Shown here: one piece after another, positions 29,601 to 37,658 of the stretch
Layout: the number at the start of each line of letters is the position of its first letter
How positions within the stretch are numbered: position 1 is the first letter of the stretch
From: Mucilaginibacter sp. cycad4
GTDB taxonomy: Bacteria; Bacteroidota; Bacteroidia; Sphingobacteriales; Sphingobacteriaceae
DNA: 64,000 nt
Direction of reading: 5' to 3'
NCBI RefSeq assembly: GCF_034263275.1
Contig: NZ_CP139559.1
Location: 3,410,001 to 3,474,000 of the forward strand
The notes under the pieces: model-generated
The model's input: the letters and a program-made list of their open reading frames with translations, nothing else
Database searches by the model: none
Told to the model about the DNA's origin: nothing
Program-made: the position numbers and the translations under genes

Positions 29601-29906
29601 ATCGCTTTTAATGCTTGAATCGGGGAAACCAAGGCCTGCGTTCTGCATTTTCACTTCAACTTGCTTCAGAAAGTCCTGCAGTGCTTTTTTATCCTGTATA
29701 AAAAACGGCTTCCAATCGCCTTGCGGATAGTTGCTGTCTTTAAGGGAATAGTAGTTTATTTTATCGGCATAAGCGGCCGCGAACGTTAGCCAATCTTCCA
29801 TGCCCAATTCCTCAATTGGGGCGTAGGCTGGGTCAAGCGCTTTCAGGAAGCGCTGTGACTGGCTTGAGCCATCACGTTGAAGCGGATTTTTATCGTTACA
29901 GGCCAT
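26610..29906 (-). CDS. eCIS baseplate J-like protein (Afp11-like)
   Basis: A 1098-residue baseplate wedge protein. The C-terminal third carries PYASFGGLLPEDDGAFRLRV, then SERLRHKHRAITIWDYEHLV and MAQFPQVFRVKC, the baseplate-J/gp6 pattern of Afp11/Pvc11. The N-terminal part (LEMGMEDWLTF-like helices, FEL ARNLTGFLLPKDT) also agrees with that family. It is about the expected length for large Bacteroidota forms. It follows the gp25 gene by 9 bases and overlaps the Afp12-like gene by 10, all in one run. Confidence 0.88.
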   Translation of the reverse strand: MACNDKNPLQRDGSSQSQRFLKALDPAYAPIEELGMEDWLTFAAAYADKINYYSLKDSNYPQGDWKPFFIQDKKALQDFLKQVEVKMQNAGLGFPDSSIKSDVEPHLALFMCFIMLLQHSEDALNQFTGRHLDFYFKRVLQLRNRPEVPDKVHVIFELARNLTGFLLPKDTALDAGKDKSPKPKPVVFKTNAELAVNSATITAMKSWYQSPADKKVAYADVSFSADGLGTPFKDDVPKWNPFGSKSWPTASMGFAFASKVLLMSEGDRSITLTLNFTGLGTVDPAVMGQLFKVFLTSEKEWLQADFSTTDAFKVNQQQIIITVNIPAKAKAVVPYDQVIHKENYKTDFPVIRLLMSVQDNAYPVYVALSKAKLNNVQIDVTVKGMKNLSVENDNGKVDPSKPFFAFGALPKVGSTLYIGSAEIFQKEWTEITPDIEWKGVPADLKSYYTAYRTDYLKSTLSPGAYNINASNEASDTTGTSRVITAKSDFKAKVAYIKNGAWFPSDGSEINVLDNTFTLKPDGVQQTVNPAPYFINKYLYFNVSGSFKQGSWPQAEKALVQQYVQPMQMFFPVLGFVGFQQTATTVQTQTENFSAGVKDNYIRISLEKDFLHSIYPQLFAAAMTDTTRAALIPKEPYTPEIASLKLDYKASAKNKIDDLTGSNDNPGLLADYVNHNVQFFHETPFGQAEQHAFLKKQYHGLIDGNITAIPQAPDLAAFYIGIAGIETGSVASILFQVAEGSEDALAPSFSDTIQPKWYYLSGNEWLALDKNNIISDDTNDFLRSGIIKFLIPEGATTNNTFLNQSLTWLGVELPPAVSIDSVCKFINVHIQAAEAEFADNDNELSHLETGLPAGTISKLVDRLPQIKSVTQPYASFGGLLPEDDGAFRLRVSERLRHKHRAITIWDYEHLVMAQFPQVFRVKCLNHTNDNIEVAPGSVRVVAIPDIRNQISFDPFKPRVSKNTLSQITKYLSGLNSMHVDLLAINPDYEEVILDFKVKFYFGLDENLYAAKLNTDVINYLSPWAFNRNADIDFGGILYKSVVIRFIEELPYVDYIADFKMYFTASGPANPDVLEAGNSKAILVSAKQHLIDTKTIPTCP

Positions 29907-29915
29907 GGTTAGTTC

Positions 29916-30338
29916 TTATTGGTTGGTAGTTATGCTGGTTATGTCATTTTTATAATAAGGGAACACATAATTGTACCTTGAATTGGTGGTACGTACCGTG
30001 TAGTTGAGCTTTATGAGCAAGATCCCTTCGTTATCCATACTGGTGTCAACCTCGGTGCTGTTGAGCGTTATCCTGGGTTCAAAGTACAGTACGGCTGTTT
30101 CAATCAAATCTTTGATGTAGGTTTTGAGGGTGAGGTTAACAGCCTCAAAAACTATTTTCTGCAAATCACACCCGAAAGTTGGCTGCATAACGCGCTCGCC
30201 CAGCCGGGTAGTGAACAGTATGCCGAGGCTGCTTTCAATATCGGCCTCGTCGGTAAGCATTTCAACTTTACCGGCAGCCTTGTCAAAGCTTGGCGGGAAA
30301 CTCCATCCCCTGCCTATAAAAGGTATTTTTGGTTCCAT
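29916..30338 (-). CDS. gp25-like baseplate protein (Afp9-like)
   Basis: A 140-residue GPW/gp25 family protein with the conserved core SSLGILFTTRLGERVMQPTF and a C-terminal beta region. In T4 and in eCIS, gp25 nucleates the sheath on the baseplate and links it to the wedge. It lies 3 bases after the PAAR gene and 9 before the Afp11-like gene, matching afp9 order. Length is normal. Confidence 0.93.
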   Translation of the reverse strand: MEPKIPFIGRGWSFPPSFDKAAGKVEMLTDEADIESSLGILFTTRLGERVMQPTFGCDLQKIVFEAVNLTLKTYIKDLIETAVLYFEPRITLNSTEVDTSMDNEGILLIKLNYTVRTTNSRYNYVFPYYKNDITSITTNQ

Positions 30339-30341
30339 TGA

Positions 30342-30632
30342 TCAGCCTCCTATTATTACTGTTGGGCAGCCTAACACTATCGATCCGCCGTGGGCTGTGC
30401 TATCGCCCATGCGGGCGGCGGGTTTCCCCCCTATCAGCACCGTTGCCGAACCCATGATGATTGAGTCGGGCGGCCCGGCGCAGGTACACATATCGCCCAC
30501 GCATACGGCCGGCATACCGCCAATGAGCACCGTTGGTACCCCCGGCCCTATCACCGGTCCGCCTACATGAGGCGAAGGCCCGTTGAACATAGGGCATACG
30601 TGCATATCGCCTATCCTTGCTGCTGCTCCCAT
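30342..30632 (-). CDS. PAAR-type spike tip protein
   Basis: A 96-residue protein of repeated short beta segments with the PAAR pattern: AARIGDMHVCP, GVPTVLIGGMPAVCVGD, SATVLIGGKPAARMGD and GCPTVIIGG. His and Cys residues (H12, C14, C50 and C52 regions, H near 81) could bind the tip metal ion. It should form the sharp cone on top of the VgrG-like spike. The gene is between the spike gene (8 bases) and the gp25 gene (3 bases). Confidence 0.93.
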   Translation of the reverse strand: MGAAARIGDMHVCPMFNGPSPHVGGPVIGPGVPTVLIGGMPAVCVGDMCTCAGPPDSIIMGSATVLIGGKPAARMGDSTAHGGSIVLGCPTVIIGG

Positions 30633-30640
30633 TTTTGTTA

Positions 30641-32392
30641 TTAATTTATTTGTACAATTGAGCCTTTTAGCGCTGCCGTACCGCTTGACTTTACTTCCAC
30701 ACTGGCCGATCCTTCGGCCGAGAAGGCGGTATTGGCTTTCAGGCCCAGGTTCATTCCTTCGGCATTAAAATCCTTCTGGGCCTTAAGCACCAGTTTGCCC
30801 TGGGTTTCGATGGTGATGCCATCGCTGTTCATTTTTATAGAGTTGTTGTTCTCATCCTTTAACTCAATCGCCCCGGCATCTTCATCCATGGTTATTTTTT
30901 TCCCGGCAGGCGTTTCTATGGTTACCGATTTTTTATCGTCATCAAAAATGAGCTTCATTTTGCTGCGGGTTACAAAACCCTTCTGATTGTTGGCATCGGC
31001 CGCGGTTAGAGGGGCGGTTTTATTGCTGCTGTTAAGCATGCCCAACACTACCGGCTTACGCGGGTCGCTGTTTAAGAAACCTACCACTACTTCGTCGCCC
31101 ACCTCGGGCAGAAAGAAACTTCCGCGGTCCTTGCCTGCATCTAAAGTGGCCACGCGGGCCCAGATGCCCTGGTCGTCAGGACTGATCACCGGCATGCGTA
31201 CCAAAATGCGGCATTCGCCATCGGGGTCGCTTTCCAATTGGGTTACTACCCCTATCTGCAAACCCGGTACTGCCTGGATCAAAGCCGAAGCCGGTTTTAT
31301 ACTGGTTTCAAACTTTTCGGTAAACCATTGCGGGTCTAACCCAAACTGTACTTCCAGTTGCCAGTCGCCGGCAGATATGTGGTGTTGGATATGACTTACA
31401 AAGGCGTTACCGTTAAACCGATCGCTCAGGTTACTGAGCTTAATGATCATACCCGGCTTAACCGTATGAATGCCTTTAAACTTTACCCTGCCCCGCACTT
31501 TTGAAAGTACCTGTTTTTGCTTGAGCGATGTTGCCCATGCCTGCAGTTCGGGCTGCGAAAGTTTACCGCCATGATTTAAATGATAATTACTTTCATTGAA
31601 CACCCCTGCCAGGTCATCTGAACTCAGATTTCCGTTCATCTCGCCCGATGGCGGATTGGCATCAACCTTTTCAATTTCCTGCGATGCCGGGTTCCAGGTG
31701 CGGCCGGTTATAGAGGGGAACTGGATCCTTGAATCAATCTCGGCATCCAACTCCAGCATGGTAGCGCCAAATGATAATTCCACAACCGCGGTGCCGCTTA
31801 TTTCCGGCTTTTTGATGGATAGGGTATTATCATCGGTATAAACCAGCATCCCGTTCAGTTCGGCCCGGCCGGTTATGAAATCCCAATCGGTGGCTTCATA
31901 TTGCACAAGGTCGCTGGTGGTGATGTTCATATTGGCAACATCGGCAGTTAAACCACTATAGGTGCCGGCAAGCGTGGTTATGGCATCGCTGTCTTTCACG
32001 TTTTCGCCAAAGTATTTGCTGTGGCGGGCAAGTGTCATGGCTATGGCTTTATCGCGGCATTCAATAACCAATTGCGAACCGCTGTTGCGCAGCTTGATGC
32101 TGTGCTTGATAACCACACCTTTAAACAGTGTGTAGTTGTCAGATTCATAACCGCACAGGATCTCGACGTTTTTACCCGGCACAAACAAGTCGCCGTTGCT
32201 GGCATCAAACTTTTGGGCCGAGGTATCGCCATCCATGATCACCAGCTTGGCGGCGGCTATGCGGTTTACACCTTTATCAATCACTATAGCCTCCACCTGC
32301 ATGGTACGCGGTATCTCGGTACCCTCAACTTTTACAATCGGGGTGACAACGGTACTTGGCCGGGTGGTTTCTATGGTGCGGCTGTCTGCCAT
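30641..32392 (-). CDS. VgrG-like spike protein (Afp8-like)
   Basis: A 583-residue fused gp27/gp5-type spike. The N-terminal gp27-like hub (residues 1-370) is followed by an OB-fold region (IGVVTQLESDPDGECRILVRMPV, ARVATLDAGKDRGSFFLPEVGDEVVVGFLNSD) and a C-terminal beta-prism of repeated short strands (EDAGAIELKDENNNSIKMNSDG, LKAQKDFNAEGMNLGLKANTAF). Its trimer forms the central spike that pierces the target membrane. There is no extra C-terminal enzyme domain, so it is not an evolved VgrG effector. It begins 6 bases after the LysM gene. Confidence 0.93.
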   Translation of the reverse strand: MADSRTIETTRPSTVVTPIVKVEGTEIPRTMQVEAIVIDKGVNRIAAAKLVIMDGDTSAQKFDASNGDLFVPGKNVEILCGYESDNYTLFKGVVIKHSIKLRNSGSQLVIECRDKAIAMTLARHSKYFGENVKDSDAITTLAGTYSGLTADVANMNITTSDLVQYEATDWDFITGRAELNGMLVYTDDNTLSIKKPEISGTAVVELSFGATMLELDAEIDSRIQFPSITGRTWNPASQEIEKVDANPPSGEMNGNLSSDDLAGVFNESNYHLNHGGKLSQPELQAWATSLKQKQVLSKVRGRVKFKGIHTVKPGMIIKLSNLSDRFNGNAFVSHIQHHISAGDWQLEVQFGLDPQWFTEKFETSIKPASALIQAVPGLQIGVVTQLESDPDGECRILVRMPVISPDDQGIWARVATLDAGKDRGSFFLPEVGDEVVVGFLNSDPRKPVVLGMLNSSNKTAPLTAADANNQKGFVTRSKMKLIFDDDKKSVTIETPAGKKITMDEDAGAIELKDENNNSIKMNSDGITIETQGKLVLKAQKDFNAEGMNLGLKANTAFSAEGSASVEVKSSGTAALKGSIVQIN

Positions 32393-32398
32393 GATCTG

Positions 32399-33070
32399 TT
32401 ATTGGTTTAATGGTGGAAATTTGATCTTTGCGCCTGTTTCGAGGTACCTGAAATCGTTGAGGCTGTTTGCCCGGGCTACTTCTATGTAATACTTTGAATC
32501 GCCGTAAATCTGGTAGCAGAGCAGTGGTAGTGTATCACCTTCGTTTATCACCCTCACTTTTGTTAAATCGGGCGACTGGGCATTTTCCTTCGCAACCCGC
32601 TTTTTATCTTCAACCGAACCAATGAACGAAGCTTTTACAATAGCCCTGAGCGGGCGGCCCTGGCTGTCAAACAGTTTGTAGCTGATATCCATGGTTTCCA
32701 ACGCGCCATCGAACTGAAGCGTTCCCCAATAGATACTTACAAACCTTGGCCGGTGCTTATCGCCCTGGTACTCAATGATGAGTTTTTGTAGGTTGTCGAT
32801 GTCCTCGTCAACCCCTAACTCACCGGCGGTAGCACCATTGATCACCCCGGTACGATCAAACATCAGCTCGAAATCCATCTTCTGCGGCTCGATCTTGGAA
32901 AACTTGGGCAGCTTGCCCGATGTTCCCTGCGCCTGTTTGTCAGAATACTTGATCTCGATCTTCTGGCTGTAGCTTTCGGGGTTGACCTGCACAAACATGG
33001 AGCCTTCCTCATTTTTGCTCTGAGGATCGGACCAGGCCACGATCTTCATTTTGGTTACGTTATCGGCCAT
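32399..33070 (-). CDS. LysM-domain hub protein (Afp7-like)
   Basis: A 223-residue protein with a phage tube-like N-terminal part (MFVQVNPESYSQKIEIKYS) and a C-terminal LysM domain (VRVINEGDTLPLLCYQIYGD, IEVARANSLNDFRYL). In phage tails and eCIS this protein joins the tube to the spike hub (Afp7, gp53-like). Its ATG shares one base with the stop of the DUF5908 gene, showing tight coupling. It is cytoplasmic until assembly, with no signal peptide. Confidence 0.9.
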   Translation of the reverse strand: MADNVTKMKIVAWSDPQSKNEEGSMFVQVNPESYSQKIEIKYSDKQAQGTSGKLPKFSKIEPQKMDFELMFDRTGVINGATAGELGVDEDIDNLQKLIIEYQGDKHRPRFVSIYWGTLQFDGALETMDISYKLFDSQGRPLRAIVKASFIGSVEDKKRVAKENAQSPDLTKVRVINEGDTLPLLCYQIYGDSKYYIEVARANSLNDFRYLETGAKIKFPPLNQ

Positions 33071-33252
33071 CAGCGTTCGTTTTTATTTTTCAAAATCTCC
33101 AGGATCTGTTCCACGCACTCGGCAATGATCTCGTCCTTATCACCGCCGCCACCGCCTTTGCTGCCACCGCCCCCAGCGGACTTTGAATCCTGTTCGGCAG
33201 GGCTTTGGTTTACGCTCACGCGGATGTTCAGTTCTCTGATCTCAATTGGCAT
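33070..33252 (-). CDS. DUF5908 small eCIS protein (Afp6 position)
   Basis: A 60-residue protein starting MPIEIRELNIRVSV, a Gly-rich middle (GGGGSKGGGGGDKD) and ending IIAECVEQILEILKNKNER, the two conserved ends of DUF5908. The frame extends upstream to 33309, but that would overlap the tube gene, and the family start MPIEI is at 33252. DUF5908 proteins sit between tube and LysM genes in eCIS loci and have no proven function. The short helical end and flexible Gly linker suggest a small adaptor or chaperone. Confidence 0.85.
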   Translation of the reverse strand: MPIEIRELNIRVSVNQSPAEQDSKSAGGGGSKGGGGGDKDEIIAECVEQILEILKNKNER

Positions 33253-33256
33253 AACA

Positions 33257-33715
33257 TCAGGTTTGAAGGGTGTAATACTGATATTGCAGCTCAAAGCTTT
33301 CAATAGCAATGCTGTTTTGCTCAGCGTTCAGATCGCTCAGGCTCCATTTTTTGGGCCAGGCCTGCACTACGTTCCAGGTTAAAAGCGGGTCATGTTCTTC
33401 GTTAAGCAGGCTTACGGTAAGGTCTTTAGGTTCGATAATGAAATTATTGAACACGTTATTACACCAGTTCATCAGCAGTTTTGATTCGGTAATGAGCCCC
33501 CGTTTCAGCACCAGTGCCGGAAACTTGGCCCTTACCGGCAGCGCGTGTTCAAAACGATTTTCACCGCCCTCCTTTTTGGATTCTGTTTCCATCTCCATGG
33601 ATAGGCCCGATACGTTCTGGAACCGGCTGTCGATTTCTTCATCGCCAATGCCCGTAAACACCACCTTAAAGTGAAAACCTAAAGGCGGATAACCCGATTT
33701 AGCGTCGAAGGCCAT
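33257..33715 (-). CDS. Tail tube protein (second copy, Afp5-like)
   Basis: A 152-residue phage T4 gp19-like tube protein. Family features are GYPPLGFHFKVVF, FQNVSGLSMEMETESK and the C-terminal YPKKW-like motif in WNVVQAWPKKWSLSDLNAEQNSIAIE. It is clearly related to the 143-residue tube protein just upstream (LNEEHDPLLTWNV versus LNEEHQPVVTWSV). In Afp/PVC a second, minor tube protein makes the ring next to the baseplate; by order this copy is the candidate. It starts 2 bases after the first tube gene. Confidence 0.92.
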   Translation of the reverse strand: MAFDAKSGYPPLGFHFKVVFTGIGDEEIDSRFQNVSGLSMEMETESKKEGGENRFEHALPVRAKFPALVLKRGLITESKLLMNWCNNVFNNFIIEPKDLTVSLLNEEHDPLLTWNVVQAWPKKWSLSDLNAEQNSIAIESFELQYQYYTLQT

Positions 33716-33717
33716 GG

Positions 33718-34149
33718 TTAGCCGTTTTTAATGGTTAAACCTTCATGTGCAACCTCAAGCGTTTCAATTGCAGCCTCGTTGGCATCTGCCTTCAAATCGG
33801 CCGACTGAATTTTAACCGGGAAGGCATTTTTAACCGACCATGTAACTACCGGCTGATGCTCTTCATTAAGCAGGTTAATGGTAAGGTCACGGCGGTCTAT
33901 CTGATTTAGTTTTACGGTGTTCATCCAGTCATAAAACTCGTTATCGTTAGCAAATGTGCCGCGTTTTAGGGTGATATTACCATATTTGCGCATGCCGGGC
34001 ATTTTTACCTTGTTATATTCCTTGCTGCTGCCTTCGCGGTATTCAACCACTTCGGTCTCAATCTGTAAACCGGTTACTTCGGTAAAACCGATGCGTGTGC
34101 CACCCCAGTCAACCTGGAAATGGAATTTGGGTAGAGGATAATTTGCCAT
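33718..34149 (-). CDS. Tail tube protein (Afp1-like)
   Basis: A 143-residue gp19-like tube protein with FHFQVDWGGTRIGFTEVTGL, EYREGSSKEYNKVKMPG and the C-terminal VKNAFPVKIQSADLKADANEAAIETLEVAHEG pattern abbreviated here. Stacked hexamer rings of such proteins form the inner tube that is driven out by sheath contraction and carries cargo. It starts 33 bases after the second sheath gene and precedes the other tube gene. Confidence 0.93.
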   Translation of the reverse strand: MANYPLPKFHFQVDWGGTRIGFTEVTGLQIETEVVEYREGSSKEYNKVKMPGMRKYGNITLKRGTFANDNEFYDWMNTVKLNQIDRRDLTINLLNEEHQPVVTWSVKNAFPVKIQSADLKADANEAAIETLEVAHEGLTIKNG

Positions 34150-34182
34150 TTTATTTGTTTTAAATGAAATTCAATTGATTTT

Positions 34183-36174
34183 TTAACTCTCCTGCATTTT
34201 GTGTGAAAAGCGGAGGATGATGAACTCGGCAGGCCTTACTACAGCCATACCTATTTCAACTATCATGCGGCCCTCCAAAATATCGAGCGCGGTCATGGTT
34301 TCGTTAAGGCCCACATTTACAAAAAATGCGTCTTCGGGCTTAGCGCCCTGTAAGGCACCGGCACGCCATTGCAGCGTTAAAAAGTTTTGGATCATCACCC
34401 TCACTTTTGTCCAGGTGTTGGCATCGTTTGTTTCAAATACAAAAGGATAAGTAGCCTTTTTAACCGATTCCTCAACCATGATAAAGAAACGCCTGACAGG
34501 GATGTAGCGCCATTCGTTATCATTACCTGCTAAGGTACGCGCACCCCAAACCAAAGTACCCCGGCCCGCAAAAGCCCTGATAGCGTTGATCGATTTACCG
34601 GTGGCTGTAACGTTCATATCGTCCTGGTCGCTGTTGTCAATTTTCACAACAGGGCCAATCACATTATTAAGGCTCACATTGGCGGGTGCTTTCCAAACGC
34701 CGCGGGTACCGTCAACGTTGGCATAAACCCCGGCAATTGCTCCCGATGGCGGGATGGTGCTCCTTTTAGTCGTTATTGCCGAGTTTGCAGCGCCGAAAAA
34801 TACGTTTCCGGAAAATAGTGCCTGCTCGGCGAGGTTTTCATAAAACAGGGCGCCATTTATTAATGCGCCAAAACCCGTTAAAATAGTAGCAACGGTATCC
34901 TGCAGTGCCTGTACAACAGAAAGTGCACCGGCTGCATCCTTGGTAAAGTTGTCTGCATTGGCAGCTATAGCTGCATAGTTGGAGTTAGCTACCCAGGGCG
35001 TGTTATCTAATACCGAATAAACAGGTGTTGGATTACGACCGGCAGTTGTATTAGCAGCAACCTTGGCATTTTTTTCGTAGGCAATAAGGTTGGTGATGGC
35101 AGCGGCAAGCTTTGCATCTTTACTCAATGCATCGATATCTTTGCCATATAACGCACCAACGGCGGGAGCATCTTTAGCCTTTTTACCCGCGGTAACAATG
35201 GCCGCCAGCAAATCGAGGTAACTGGTTAGCTGTACATCGGGCGTTATGTTTTTGGCAATATTATTTGCCAGTGCGGTCAACTTTGCTTTAACTGCATCAA
35301 TACCGCTTACCCTCAATGCAGTTGCATCGGCCGCAGTGCTAAATACAGATCCAATTACTTTATCAGTATCCTTGATAGCATTTTGCAGGTTGGTTACCAG
35401 CGCTTTTTCGGCTGCACTTTTTGAAAAGCCGTCGTAGTTGGTGATCTTGACTGACGGAGAAGCATTATTCCAAAACTCCATCTGCCTGAAATCAACGTTA
35501 ACATCATAAGTGGTTATAATCCAGGGATAGTAAGCCGCGCCATAATTGAGGTTATTGATACCGATTGAGCTGCGGAAATTATCAATTGGCTTATTGGTAA
35601 CATCCTGACGTTTATCGCCCTGCAGCACATCAAGTATCGAAAACCTGTCCTGCATGGAGGCGCACAAGCCCAATGCTTTGGTTTGCAAACCGCTAAAGGC
35701 AACAAGATCGGGCTTGCCGCCGGCTACCAGCTCAACCGCGTCGGGAAACAGGATCAGTGTAGGCTCATCCTCGGCTGATAGGGTATCGATACCTCCTGAT
35801 ATAGGCGGCGCTGTTACCGCAGATGAGAAATCTCCCACCGAAACGATATAGCATGGCCCGCCGCCATTATCAAAATACTGCCTGAGCGATACATACAGGT
35901 GAAACCGTTTATCGGGTGCTACGTTCAGGATCTGGTTTGTCGCCGGGTTAACAGTAACCTTAATGGTGGCCGGTACATAACCGCCGCCAAATAAGCTTTC
36001 AAACTCCAGCAATGATTTTATACGGGTTGGTACATTTACCAGCGATTTACCTTCGGGGGTTAATGCAAACGCTGTAAAACCAATAAAGGCAGGTATAGCG
36101 GTTTCAACCTGGGCAACTGATGGCGGAAACAGTGCAATCTCCTGCACGTAAACTCCGGGTGTTTTATAAGCCAT
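34183..36174 (-). CDS. Contractile sheath protein with large insertion
   Basis: A 663-residue sheath protein. The N-terminal MAYKTPGVYVQEIALFPPSV and the C-terminal third (RAFAGRGTLVWGARTLAGND, GALQGAKPEDAFFVNVGL, RPAEFIILRFSHKM) are nearly the same as in the 484-residue sheath gene upstream. Between the anchors YYPW (residue 218) and AGVY (481) it has about 263 residues versus 72 in the other copy. The extra 190 residues are Ala-rich and predicted helical. In sheath folds this part lies on the outside, so the insert should decorate the particle surface. It starts 11 bases after the other sheath gene. Confidence 0.93.
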   Translation of the reverse strand: MAYKTPGVYVQEIALFPPSVAQVETAIPAFIGFTAFALTPEGKSLVNVPTRIKSLLEFESLFGGGYVPATIKVTVNPATNQILNVAPDKRFHLYVSLRQYFDNGGGPCYIVSVGDFSSAVTAPPISGGIDTLSAEDEPTLILFPDAVELVAGGKPDLVAFSGLQTKALGLCASMQDRFSILDVLQGDKRQDVTNKPIDNFRSSIGINNLNYGAAYYPWIITTYDVNVDFRQMEFWNNASPSVKITNYDGFSKSAAEKALVTNLQNAIKDTDKVIGSVFSTAADATALRVSGIDAVKAKLTALANNIAKNITPDVQLTSYLDLLAAIVTAGKKAKDAPAVGALYGKDIDALSKDAKLAAAITNLIAYEKNAKVAANTTAGRNPTPVYSVLDNTPWVANSNYAAIAANADNFTKDAAGALSVVQALQDTVATILTGFGALINGALFYENLAEQALFSGNVFFGAANSAITTKRSTIPPSGAIAGVYANVDGTRGVWKAPANVSLNNVIGPVVKIDNSDQDDMNVTATGKSINAIRAFAGRGTLVWGARTLAGNDNEWRYIPVRRFFIMVEESVKKATYPFVFETNDANTWTKVRVMIQNFLTLQWRAGALQGAKPEDAFFVNVGLNETMTALDILEGRMIVEIGMAVVRPAEFIILRFSHKMQES

Positions 36175-36185
36175 GACTAATTGAT

Positions 36186-37640
36186 TTAAGATTGAACCAT
36201 TTTATGACTGAAACGAAGAATGATGAACTCGGCCGGACGAACCACAGCCATGCCCACTTCAACAATGAGCCTGCCTTCCAGTATATCCAACGAGGTCATG
36301 GTTTCGCCAAGGCCAACGTGTACAAAGAAGGCATCCTCGGGCTTGGCACCTTGTAAAGCACCTGCGCGCCATTGCAGTATTAAAAAGTTGGCAATCATAC
36401 CGCGTACCTTTGCCCAGGTGTTACCATCGTTAGGCTCAAATACAAAGGGTTGGGTTGAGTTTTTAACCGATTCTTCGACCATGTTGAAGAATCGCCTTAC
36501 GGATATGTAGCGCCATTCGTTGTCATTACCTGCCAGTGTACGTGCTCCCCAAACCAACACACCCTTGCCCGAAAATGCCCTGATGGCATTTACCGATTTA
36601 CCGGTGCTGGTAACGTTCATATCTTCCTGGTCGGCATCATCAATTTTAACCATTGGGGCAGCTACCATGTTAAGGCTTACATTTGCCGGCGCTTTCCAAA
36701 CACCGCGCGTATTATCAACAGAAGCATATACACCTGCTATTGCCGCTGCCGGAGGCAGAATAACCGAAAACAGGCTGGTTTGCTGTTTGATATAGTTATA
36801 CAGATCACTGTTTAAGTGATAGATGGAATTGGCGGTATTGGCATCATCGCGCAAAACGGCGGTGGCCGGAAAGTCAGTCGGTGTAACGCCTGTTCCGGAA
36901 ACGATCAGTTGCTTGCTTTCATTGCTGAAATAGTTGATGCTGGTTTGCAGCCATGGATAATAGGCAGCACCATAACTAAGGTTATTAACCCCGATAGCCG
37001 TACGGAAAGCAGTCGCGATATCGCCGAACGTTTTTTTGCCTTTATCGGCCACTGCCACATATGGGTCGATAAGCACTACCCTATCCTGTAGAAATGCCGC
37101 CTGAGCCAATGCCGCGGTAAACAAGCCATAATAATCCGCAGGTGCGGTAAGGGTTACGGCATCGGTAAACAGCAGGATGGTCGGCTCGTCTTCTTTTTGA
37201 ACCGCGGCAAGCGCGTTACCAAGCAAGGCTTTGTCAACATTAACAGCTGCACCTGTTTGGCCTGCCGAAACAATATAACAAGGGCCTCCGCCATTGGCAA
37301 AGTAAAGTTGCAGGCAATAGTACATCCTGAATTTCAGGGCTGCATATGGATCGTCAACCGCCGCATCAAATGAAAATACACCTGCCGCCTTTTTGATCTT
37401 GATACCGGTTGCTGTTCCGGTTGTGGTGAACAGGGTATTCTCGGCAAAACCAAAAATCTGCTCATACTCTTTAAGCGATTTGATCCTGACAGGGTTGTAC
37501 TGCAGCGATGCCCCGTTATAGCTAATATTTTGTGTGTAGCCTATAAAGGCAGGGATAGCCGTTTCAACCTCGGCTACCGATGGAGGTAGGAGCGGAATTT
37601 CTTCCACGTAAACACCCGGAGTTTTGTATGTTGTTGCCAT
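36186..37640 (-). CDS. Contractile sheath protein, compact form
   Basis: A 484-residue sheath protein with KTPGVYVEEIPLLPPSVAEV at the start, NGGGPCYIVSAG, and a C-terminal domain with RAFSGKGVLVWGARTLAGND and PAEFIILRFSHKM. This C-terminal domain forms the handshake mesh between sheath subunits. It is the more standard of the two sheaths and the likely bulk or baseplate-proximal sheath; which is more abundant cannot be told from sequence. It follows the 394-residue unknown gene by 18 bases. Confidence 0.94.
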   Translation of the reverse strand: MATTYKTPGVYVEEIPLLPPSVAEVETAIPAFIGYTQNISYNGASLQYNPVRIKSLKEYEQIFGFAENTLFTTTGTATGIKIKKAAGVFSFDAAVDDPYAALKFRMYYCLQLYFANGGGPCYIVSAGQTGAAVNVDKALLGNALAAVQKEDEPTILLFTDAVTLTAPADYYGLFTAALAQAAFLQDRVVLIDPYVAVADKGKKTFGDIATAFRTAIGVNNLSYGAAYYPWLQTSINYFSNESKQLIVSGTGVTPTDFPATAVLRDDANTANSIYHLNSDLYNYIKQQTSLFSVILPPAAAIAGVYASVDNTRGVWKAPANVSLNMVAAPMVKIDDADQEDMNVTSTGKSVNAIRAFSGKGVLVWGARTLAGNDNEWRYISVRRFFNMVEESVKNSTQPFVFEPNDGNTWAKVRGMIANFLILQWRAGALQGAKPEDAFFVHVGLGETMTSLDILEGRLIVEVGMAVVRPAEFIILRFSHKMVQS

Positions 37641-37658
37641 ATTACTGTTTTTTACTTC

